Of a DNA stretch of 17,975 nucleotides, positions 6,221 through 12,465 are shown piece by piece. The stretch covers positions 1 through 17,975 of the forward strand of contig CAKUVB010000017.1 of assembly GCA_934693215.1 (NCBI GenBank), read 5' to 3'. The notes beneath the pieces are model-generated. The model saw only the letters and a program-made list of their open reading frames with translations, did not search any database and was not told the origin of the DNA. Source of the DNA: an uncultured Candidatus Melainabacteria bacterium. GTDB lineage: Bacteria; Cyanobacteriota; Vampirovibrionia; Gastranaerophilales; Gastranaerophilaceae. How positions within the stretch are numbered: the first letter of the stretch is position 1; each line of letters begins with the position of its first letter. The position numbers and the translations under genes were made by a program.

Positions 6221-7072
6221 ATGGACTATATAAAACGAGCAAAATTTTTTAGAACTAAAAAAAGACTAGGTCAGAATTTCCTTGTAAATCCTGACGTAAT
6301 CTTTGATATACTTGATTTTGCAGGTATTACCAAAGAGGATACAGTATTAGAAATTGGACCTGGTGTTGGGTTTGTTACAGAGCAATTAGTTAAGCATGCC
6401 AAAAAAGTAATTGCAATTGAATTAGATGAAGAAGCTATTGAAGTTTTGAAGAAAATAGAATGTGATAATTTAGAAATTATTCACAAAGATATTCTTAAAA
6501 CGAATTTATGGGAATTAATTCCGCAAGGCGAAAAGTTTAAAGTAGTTGCAAATATTCCGTATTATATCACAGCACCAATTATTGCACATCTTTTGGGTGA
6601 AGTTGATGATTTGACTAACAAAAATAGAAACTCAATAGATGATGTTATTTTAATGGTACAGGAAGAAGTTGCAAGAAGAATTGTTGCAGATGAAAATAGT
6701 CCGTCTAAAGAATATGGTTTATTAACAATCCTTTCTCAATTCTGGGCAGATTGCGAAATCCTAAGACTTGTTGGACGAAAATCTTTCTATCCGGCACCAA
6801 AGGTTAATTCTGCTTTAGTAAGGTTTAAAATCAATGAAAAACCAAAATTAGAACTAAGTGATTATTCGTATTTTAGAAGAACAATCAAGGCCGGATTTGC
6901 TCAAAGAAGAAAAAATATCAAGAATTGTCTTATAAATGGTGGTTTTGATAAAGTTGCCGTTACATCTACATTAGAAAAATTAGGTATTGATTTCAACACT
7001 CGTGCTGAAAATATTTCTATTGCGAAATTTGGTGAAATATCAGAGGAGTTAAAAAATGCAACTCAAAATTAA
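6221..7072 (+). CDS. ksgA: 16S rRNA dimethyladenosine transferase KsgA/RsmA
   Basis: KsgA adds two methyl groups to each of two adjacent adenines in the terminal hairpin of 16S rRNA, a late step in 30S subunit assembly. The 283 residues carry the N-terminal KKRLGQNFL signature (13-21), SAM motif I LEIGPGVGFVTEQL (43-56), the acidic ribose-binding IELDEEA (66-72) and the catalytic NIPYYIT (111-117), followed by VILMVQEEVARRI. Length and motifs are typical and complete. The ATG at 6221 puts the GQNF motif at the usual distance from the N-terminus. It lacks a clear Shine-Dalgarno (TAATAGTAAG precedes the ATG). It overlaps ispE by 17 bases, so the two are co-transcribed, an arrangement also found in cyanobacteria. 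Confidence 0.97.
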   Translation: MDYIKRAKFFRTKKRLGQNFLVNPDVIFDILDFAGITKEDTVLEIGPGVGFVTEQLVKHAKKVIAIELDEEAIEVLKKIECDNLEIIHKDILKTNLWELIPQGEKFKVVANIPYYITAPIIAHLLGEVDDLTNKNRNSIDDVILMVQEEVARRIVADENSPSKEYGLLTILSQFWADCEILRLVGRKSFYPAPKVNSALVRFKINEKPKLELSDYSYFRRTIKAGFAQRRKNIKNCLINGGFDKVAVTSTLEKLGIDFNTRAENISIAKFGEISEELKNATQN

Positions 7073-7916
7073 AACACCTGCCAAAATAAATCTGACACTT
7101 GAAGTCCTAAACAAACGTGAGGACGGGTATCATAATATACAAAGTATTATGCAAATGATTAATCTTTATGATTATTTGACAATAAGAGTAAAAGATTCTG
7201 ATGAGGAATTAATAACTTTATCAGGTACAAGTGATGAAATCCCATATAATGAAAAAAATCTTGTATATAAAGCTACAAAAATATTTTTGGATAAAACAAA
7301 TATCCATAACAAGCATATTGATATATATATAGAAAAAAATATACCAATATCAGCAGGATTAGCTGGTGGTAGCACAAATGCCGCAGGAACAATTTATGGA
7401 TTAAATAAATTATTTAACAATATTTTATCAAAACCTGAAATGCACGAATTATGTGCAGAACTGGGTTCTGATTTGAATGTTTGTCTAGAAGGTGGTTGTT
7501 TATTAGCAACTGGACGTGGAGAAAAAATAGAAAAGCTTCCAACTCGAGAGTTTCCAGTAAGTTTAATTAAACCAAAAGAACTTGGAATAAGTGCAAAAGA
7601 AGCTTATACAAAATTTTCTCAACTAAAACAAAAGCCTGATTTGGATATGACTTTTAAAATGATAGATTCTATCAAAATCGGGACAGATGTTAGACAATTT
7701 TTGCATAATGATTTAGAAGTGGCAGTTTTTGATGATTACAAAGAATTGCAAGAAATAAAATCTGCAATTCCACAAGCTATTATGTCAGGTTCAGGTTCAA
7801 CATATTTTGCAATAGCTGATAATATTCCAACTATCTCTGATAAATATTGGGTTAAAACAGGGTTAAAATCAATTTCAACAGGTGTTGAAATCTGTGAACA
7901 AAAATTGTTAGTTTAA
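7056..7916 (+). CDS. ispE: 4-diphosphocytidyl-2-C-methyl-D-erythritol kinase
   Basis: IspE phosphorylates CDP-methylerythritol with ATP in the MEP (non-mevalonate) route to isoprenoids. The 286 residues show the GHMP-kinase pattern: PAKINLTLEVLNKREDGYH (8-26) for substrate and active-site lysine, the ATP-binding loop PISAGLAGGSTNAA (97-110), a GSDLN segment with the likely catalytic Asp139, and the third motif MSGSGSTYF (243-251). The loop reads AGLAGGST where many IspE proteins have GGLGGGSS, a modest change that keeps the glycines. The start is set by AGAGGAG (7042-7048) inside the end of ksgA, seven bases upstream. Translation is probably coupled to ksgA through the 17-base overlap. Confidence 0.96.
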   Translation: MQLKIKTPAKINLTLEVLNKREDGYHNIQSIMQMINLYDYLTIRVKDSDEELITLSGTSDEIPYNEKNLVYKATKIFLDKTNIHNKHIDIYIEKNIPISAGLAGGSTNAAGTIYGLNKLFNNILSKPEMHELCAELGSDLNVCLEGGCLLATGRGEKIEKLPTREFPVSLIKPKELGISAKEAYTKFSQLKQKPDLDMTFKMIDSIKIGTDVRQFLHNDLEVAVFDDYKELQEIKSAIPQAIMSGSGSTYFAIADNIPTISDKYWVKTGLKSISTGVEICEQKLLV

Positions 7917-7923
7917 AATCATC

Positions 7924-7952
7924 TTGATACACGATTACAAATTAGGTAAAAC
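7924..7952 (+). promoter_or_regulatory. Candidate promoter for the gene at 7982
   Basis: TTGATA (7924-7929) and TAAAAC (7947-7952) are separated by 17 bases, just after the ispE stop. The -35 is good, the -10 only four of six. The ribosome binding site GAGGT (7973-7977) follows. Confidence 0.3.
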
Positions 7953-7981
7953 CCCACATAATAATATAGAGTGAGGTTATT

Positions 7982-8491
7982 ATGAGTGAAACTTTTATAT
8001 CAGGATTAAATTCGATATTACCGGAACAGGGAACGCAAGGTTCAAGCGGGATTGGTAAGTTTGATTTAAACGATAATACTTTTTCAAACATATTAGACGA
8101 AAAACTTGATAAGACTCAGATTGACAAAACTCAAGTTGAGAATATTGTTGAAAAATTGGGAATACCTGCAGGGGTAAATATTGAAGGTTTTGATTATAAT
8201 GCTATGGTAAATGACCTTAATTCAACAGAAACGGTAGAAGGTATAAATTCTGAAAATCAAATTAATGATAACAATAAGTTTAGTCTTGGTTCACTTATTG
8301 AAGATGCTGTTGATGCTTTTTCACCAGTAGTTAAATCTATCACAAATTCAGAATTTGATTTTGATTCAAATAATGCCTCTAACCCATTGAATGCAGTAAA
8401 AGATTTTTGGAATAATCAAGCTTCTAATTTTTACAATATTATGAATAAAGATACTGTAAACGATATTACAGAATTAATTTCTAAGCTGTAG
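7982..8491 (+). CDS. Hypothetical acidic protein
   Basis: The 169-residue protein is acidic and rich in Asn, Asp and Ser. It has no signal peptide and no membrane segment. GAGGT lies five bases before the ATG, supporting the start, and codon use resembles its neighbours. Visible elements are a near repeat DKTQIDKTQVENIVEKLG (about 39-57) and a C-terminal half with amphipathic helices (SLIEDAVDAF, NPLNAVKDFWNNQASNFY, NDITELISKL). No known family is recognised. It meets the next gene tail to tail with only three bases between the stop codons. It could be co-transcribed with ispE, though a promoter candidate lies in the 65-base gap. Confidence 0.7.
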   Translation: MSETFISGLNSILPEQGTQGSSGIGKFDLNDNTFSNILDEKLDKTQIDKTQVENIVEKLGIPAGVNIEGFDYNAMVNDLNSTETVEGINSENQINDNNKFSLGSLIEDAVDAFSPVVKSITNSEFDFDSNNASNPLNAVKDFWNNQASNFYNIMNKDTVNDITELISKL

Positions 8492-8494
8492 TTT

Positions 8495-10174
8495 TTAATT
8501 AGAAGCCGTAGCGTTTTGATTTTGTGCAATTTGTAGATTTTGTGCATCTTTAGATTTTAGATGTTTATCGATACGCGAACAAACAAGGTTTGTGATTGTA
8601 CTTGTTGCTACACCTAATATCATAGAAGGCCCAGCTGCATACATTGCAATCGTACCCCACATACTAGCCCCTAAACCAGTAAGAAGAGGAACACCTAAAT
8701 TTAGTGCTACAGAACGTTTTTTCTCTTTTGTATCAGCCATTGTCATACCAATAGCTGTAGATGCCACAGGTACTAACAACCCTGTGCCAACGTCAGTTAA
8801 GGCAGAACCTGATTTTAAATCTCTAATTTTATCGACAAATTTATCAGATTCCGTATAAACTGCTTCGTTAAGTGCATTTCTTGATTTTTTAGCCGCTTTT
8901 TTTACAGCTTCAAATTCTTCTTTTGGTAAAATATGAGAGTATATTTCCAGTAATTCTTCCATCTCGCCTTTTTTAGAAGATTCAAGGAAGTATTTCATTG
9001 CACCTAAAGATTTTCTTATATTTTTTGCAGATGCATCTGAATATGTTGTAGAGTTATCTGCTAAAATTTGTTTTGTATCAGCAATAATTGAGGTTAATTC
9101 TTTTAACATTTCTGTTTTTGCTTCTGGTGATTCATTTGTACGATAAATTTTTAGGGCTTTATTCAATCGTTTCATGATATCTACTGAATCTTTATTTGTC
9201 ATATCCAAACTTCTTTGAATAGTAGAAACAATAGCATCTATTTCTTTTGCTGCATCTTCTCTGGTATTTGTAATAATTTTCTTTCTCGTTGATATATTTC
9301 TTGAGAAGTTAATTTTGGTAGGTGCTGCTAAATCTTCTGTAATAAATGTTGTCAATTTTTTAGGTGAAGAAACAAAGTTTCTAAGATTACCATAAGTCAT
9401 ATCAAAAACTTTATCTCCCAAGCCGTCAAGATGTTTTGCCAACCATTTATATCTTTTATTCACCGCAGGAGCTCTAAAAGCATCATAAGCACTATCTATT
9501 GCTTGTAATTTTCCGTTTGCAATGTTTGCCCATTCTTGTGCAGTATGTGAAACTCCATTAATTTCTATTACTCTTGATGGGTTTATAGCAATATTTTTGT
9601 TTGCTTGTGAAAAACTTTCTTTCATCAGAGCGAACGCATCACTTGATTTTTTGTAAGCAATATTAGTCATTTTTACTGCAGTTTTTTCGAAGAAACCTGT
9701 TATTGCATCACATAATTTGTTTAATCTTAACGTTCTTAAACCTTTTTCTAACAAAACGTCTTTTAATGGACCTAAGTTAAAAATAAGACCTCTTGCTGAA
9801 TCTAGTGTTTGAGAAGTTTTTTGCAGAGAGTTTAAATATGCCATTTCAGCTTGTGTCATTTGAGGTTTTGCTTTTAATTCAGCAATTTTTTTAGTAATTT
9901 CAGCAGTTTTTTTGTTTAAAAAACTAGTGACAGGTTTTGGTAATTTACCTTTTGTTGCAAGCATTACGATTGGTGCTAATAATACAACGCCAATACCAAC
10001 AGCAACTGTAGAATTTCTTAATGCGTGGTTTACGTGTTTGCTACTCTTTTCTTTTGTTTTTGGGGAATTTGAAGTAGGGTTAGAAGGTTGCACAGTTTTA
10101 GATGTACCATAGTAATTATTTCCTATAGCATGAGGGAATCTTGATTCAAAAATATTACCTACTTGACCTTCCAT
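8495..10174 (-). CDS. Hypothetical membrane protein with long helical domain
   Basis: The 559 residues fall into three parts. The N-terminus has a polar, probably flexible stretch (1-50) and then a hydrophobic segment at about 56-73 (TVAVGIGVVLLAPIVMLA). The middle (about 85-450) is long, charged and mostly helical, with coiled-coil-like runs rich in Lys, Glu, Ala and Leu. The C-terminus has a hydrophobic block at about 458-532, including LLVPVASTAIGMTM and AMYAAGPSMILGVATSTITN, probably two or three membrane passes. A short polar tail follows. There is no signal peptide. No known domain is recognised; a membrane-anchored helical scaffold is only a guess. The start has no Shine-Dalgarno (the 25 bases before it are nearly all A and T). 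It is separated from the upstream minus-strand cluster by 87 bases. Confidence 0.7.
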   Translation of the reverse strand: MEGQVGNIFESRFPHAIGNNYYGTSKTVQPSNPTSNSPKTKEKSSKHVNHALRNSTVAVGIGVVLLAPIVMLATKGKLPKPVTSFLNKKTAEITKKIAELKAKPQMTQAEMAYLNSLQKTSQTLDSARGLIFNLGPLKDVLLEKGLRTLRLNKLCDAITGFFEKTAVKMTNIAYKKSSDAFALMKESFSQANKNIAINPSRVIEINGVSHTAQEWANIANGKLQAIDSAYDAFRAPAVNKRYKWLAKHLDGLGDKVFDMTYGNLRNFVSSPKKLTTFITEDLAAPTKINFSRNISTRKKIITNTREDAAKEIDAIVSTIQRSLDMTNKDSVDIMKRLNKALKIYRTNESPEAKTEMLKELTSIIADTKQILADNSTTYSDASAKNIRKSLGAMKYFLESSKKGEMEELLEIYSHILPKEEFEAVKKAAKKSRNALNEAVYTESDKFVDKIRDLKSGSALTDVGTGLLVPVASTAIGMTMADTKEKKRSVALNLGVPLLTGLGASMWGTIAMYAAGPSMILGVATSTITNLVCSRIDKHLKSKDAQNLQIAQNQNATASN

Positions 10175-10261
10175 ATATATACTAAAACATAATATGTACT
10201 TTTTTTGACTAAAAAAAAGAGTTTGTGAAGTTATATTAAATAAAAACTTTGAATTTACGTT

Positions 10262-10732
10262 TTATTTAAAAAATTTTTCTTTTATCCATTTAGAAATTCC
10301 TTTAGATTCTTTTTTCTTACAAGAAGATTTTTCTTGTATAGTTAAAAAGACTTCACTAAAAGGAATTACAGGCTCCATTTTGTATCCACAATCCTCTGAT
10401 AAAGCTCCACCCATTGAAAAAAGTTCTTCTTGAGGGTATCTACGACATATTCCCGGACGGGTTTTATGGATTTTGCATTTATGGGTTTCGGGGTCCAGAT
10501 TTGTACATTCAAAAACAAGTCCTGTTTCATCTTTATCAATTACTTTTAAGTACGTATAAAATCTGTGTTGGTATTTGAGGTTTTCAAACTCTTTTTCGTC
10601 TTGAATAATACCCTTATAATGTTTGACATATATTTTTTTGCAACATCTTCCACAGCCTAAACAATGACCTGTTCTGTAATACTTTCTTCTTAATATTTTT
10701 GAATAAAAAAACTTTTGAAATTTATTTAACAT
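10262..10732 (-). CDS. YkgJ-like CxxCxxCC cysteine-cluster protein
   Basis: The 156 residues begin with a basic stretch, then GHCLGCGRCC (C24, C27, C30, C31). Further cysteines follow in FECTNLDPETHKCKIHKTRPGICRRYP (C76, C86, C96) and C115. This arrangement marks the YkgJ/UPF0153 family, thought to bind zinc or an iron-sulfur cluster; its biochemical role is generally not established. The protein is soluble and shows no signal peptide. Its ATG lies inside the end of the TPR gene (11-base overlap) without a Shine-Dalgarno, so translation is probably coupled to that gene. The cysteine pattern makes the family assignment firm; the function is open. Confidence 0.85.
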   Translation of the reverse strand: MLNKFQKFFYSKILRRKYYRTGHCLGCGRCCKKIYVKHYKGIIQDEKEFENLKYQHRFYTYLKVIDKDETGLVFECTNLDPETHKCKIHKTRPGICRRYPQEELFSMGGALSEDCGYKMEPVIPFSEVFLTIQEKSSCKKKESKGISKWIKEKFFK

Positions 10733-11915
10733 TTGTTATTTTCGACTTTGCTAATTTATACTCATCAGATTTTGGGTTTGCAAGATGCAAAACTTCTGTA
10801 AAATACTTGTTTGCACCCTGTTTTTCTCCTCGAATAAGAAGTTCTTTCCCTTTCTTAATATAATTCTTAGTAATAATTGATTCAGGATTTATAAAGCTAT
10901 TAAGTTTTTTGATGAAATGTTCGTATTCGGATTTGTTTTCAGAATCAAGTATTACACAATTTTCGTATTCTAAAAGTGATTTATAATATTCATTATTATT
11001 ATAATACTGTTTTGCCATTTCTATTGTTATATCAATAACAGATGAATCAATCATTTTTTTAAGATTTGATATTTTTTTTGTAATTTCTAAATATTCGTTT
11101 TGTGAAGATATAGAATATCTTAAATACCTGTTATAAAAGCAATATGCGAGTCTATAATCGTTTGTCTTTTCATAACAATTTGCAAGTTTTAAAATAATTT
11201 CTTTATCTCTTGCACTATGTTCTCTTAGAGAAATTTCATAATAAACAGATGCTTGTTGATAATTTTTTATATCATAGTATAAATCAGCTAAAGCATAAGA
11301 ATAATGACTTATTACAGGGTATTTTTTTATCGCAAGTCGATAATTTTTTTCAGCAAGAATTCCCTCTTTTCTTGAGCGTTCTCTCTCGCCTTGTATAAAA
11401 TAATCATTTGCAGTTTCAAACAATTCGTTTATGTTTTTTTGAATAGATTGATATTGTTGAGTATCTCTATTTGTCGAGTATTTAAGGTATTTTTGATAAT
11501 AAAAAACAGACTCATAAGACATACCTTTTACAAAATATGCCATAGCAAGATTAAGGCATACAAATTCATCTTTAGGGCTAAGACTTCTTGCGATTGTCCA
11601 ATTCTCTATAGCATTTTTTGCATCGAGTTTTTTGAAATAACAATTCCCCAAATATGAGTATGCAAACGAATTTCTAACATCAAGGTTTGCAGCCATTGTT
11701 AGATATTCTATTGCAGAATCGTAATCAGATTTTTTGTAATAACAAAGTCCTACATCAAAATATAATCTTGCTGAAGCACTTGTTTTTAAAAGTCCTAGAT
11801 ACAATTTTATTGCAGAATCATAATTGCCGTCTTTAAAATGCTTTTTAGCTGCATCAACGACAGATTTTTCTATATCTGAATTATCTTCTACACTATATCC
11901 AACTACATCTATCAT
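10722..11915 (-). CDS. Tetratricopeptide repeat protein
   Basis: The 397 residues contain about eight helical TPR units. Clear ones are at roughly 16-49 (HFKDGNYDSAIKLYLGLLK), 50-83 (LYFDVGLCYYKKSDYDSAIE), 84-117, 118-150, 203-236 (ALADLYYDIKNYQQASVYYE), 238-272 and about 295-330. TPR solenoids hold other proteins together; the sequence gives no enzymatic motif. There is no signal peptide or membrane segment, so it is probably cytoplasmic. No Shine-Dalgarno precedes the ATG; instead a TATAAT box ends eight bases upstream, suggesting a leaderless message. It lies 20 bases downstream of the small gene at 11936 and overlaps the YkgJ-like gene, forming a minus-strand cluster of three. Confidence 0.85.
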   Translation of the reverse strand: MIDVVGYSVEDNSDIEKSVVDAAKKHFKDGNYDSAIKLYLGLLKTSASARLYFDVGLCYYKKSDYDSAIEYLTMAANLDVRNSFAYSYLGNCYFKKLDAKNAIENWTIARSLSPKDEFVCLNLAMAYFVKGMSYESVFYYQKYLKYSTNRDTQQYQSIQKNINELFETANDYFIQGERERSRKEGILAEKNYRLAIKKYPVISHYSYALADLYYDIKNYQQASVYYEISLREHSARDKEIILKLANCYEKTNDYRLAYCFYNRYLRYSISSQNEYLEITKKISNLKKMIDSSVIDITIEMAKQYYNNNEYYKSLLEYENCVILDSENKSEYEHFIKKLNSFINPESIITKNYIKKGKELLIRGEKQGANKYFTEVLHLANPKSDEYKLAKSKITNVK

Positions 11916-11923
11916 ACGTTGGC

Positions 11924-11952
11924 ATTATAACATATTTATAGTCCTAAGTCAT
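11924..11952 (-). promoter_or_regulatory. Promoter of the TPR gene, probably leaderless
   Basis: On the minus strand a perfect TATAAT (11924-11929) lies 17 bases after ATGACT (11947-11952, four of six matches to the -35). Only eight bases separate the -10 from the ATG, so transcription should begin within a base or two of the start codon. The -35 lies inside the end of the upstream gene. Confidence 0.6.
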
Positions 11953-12295
11953 CAAGTAAAGATTTATTAGAAGATAAAGATGTGATAGTGCTATCTTCAA
12001 ATACGTCTACTATACCTTTTTTGAACAATTCTTGCATTCTTTCGTTTTCAGAAGTGTTTTCAGGGTCAGATATTGCAAGACGAGTGAATTTTTTAATATC
12101 TTCTTCACGTTCAAACATTTTCATTGCTTTGTTGGATATGTCAGAAGAATCAATTAAGAAATTACTATTGTCTATTGGGTTACTCATATTTCTTGTAGCA
12201 GCAGCCGTACCAAGAATTCTACTCATAGAATCTTGTTTAACTAACTGTGAGTTTAGCCCTAAACTATTTGAATTGCTGTCAATGTTATTTAACAT
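11936..12295 (-). CDS. Hypothetical small protein
   Basis: The 119-residue protein has a Ser/Asn-rich N-terminus (MLNNIDSNSNSLGLNSQL) and a more charged, helical second half (about 55-95, FEREEDIKKFTRLAIS and ENERMQELFKKGIVDVFED). It has no signal peptide, membrane segment or cysteine. A strong GGGAGG (12305-12310) lies nine bases upstream of the ATG, which supports it as a real gene. It heads the minus-strand cluster with the TPR and YkgJ-like genes, 20 bases before the TPR start. I do not recognise the family. Confidence 0.7.
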   Translation of the reverse strand: MLNNIDSNSNSLGLNSQLVKQDSMSRILGTAAATRNMSNPIDNSNFLIDSSDISNKAMKMFEREEDIKKFTRLAISDPENTSENERMQELFKKGIVDVFEDSTITSLSSNKSLLDDLGL

Positions 12296-12319
12296 TGCCC
12301 TAATCCTCCCAACTTGGTA

Positions 12320-12336
12320 AAGTATTAATTATACTT
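12320..12336. promoter_or_regulatory. Inverted repeat in the divergent region before uvrA
   Basis: AAGTAT and ATACTT are separated by TAATT. A minus-strand TATAAT (12328-12333) for the small gene overlaps it, so a repressor bound here would block that gene. It is 130 bases from uvrA. It is loosely like a LexA site but does not match a consensus well enough to name. Confidence 0.3.
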
Positions 12337-12430
12337 ATCACCAAAGATATTATCCTGTACAAAATCAATATTGTCATCATACGTTTAGATGAGAAATTTG
12401 TAGTTATATTCATTTAATATCTCTCATAAA

Positions 12431-12459
12431 TTTGCTCTAAACAATTTAAGAAGTATAAT
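12431..12459 (+). promoter_or_regulatory. uvrA promoter, probably leaderless
   Basis: A perfect TATAAT (12454-12459) ends six bases before the uvrA ATG. A weak -35 (TTTGCT, 12431-12436) lies 17 bases upstream. There is no Shine-Dalgarno. The expected transcription start is at or next to the A of the ATG. Confidence 0.6.
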
Positions 12460-12465
12460 CATATT

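Noticed and set aside
11210..11657. Two plus-strand open frames of 62 and 88 residues within the TPR gene
   Set aside because: Both are antisense to a clear TPR reading frame and look like shadows caused by its codon composition.
11936..12295. Anti-sigma factor (FlgM-like) identity for the small gene
   Set aside because: Size is compatible, but no FlgM motif is visible and it is about 10 kb from the sigma-28-type gene.
12320..12336. LexA (SOS) box
   Set aside because: The half-sites AGTAT/ATACT with a five-base spacer only loosely resemble cyanobacterial LexA sites. The site is far from the uvrA promoter and no equivalent lies at the UmuC-like gene.
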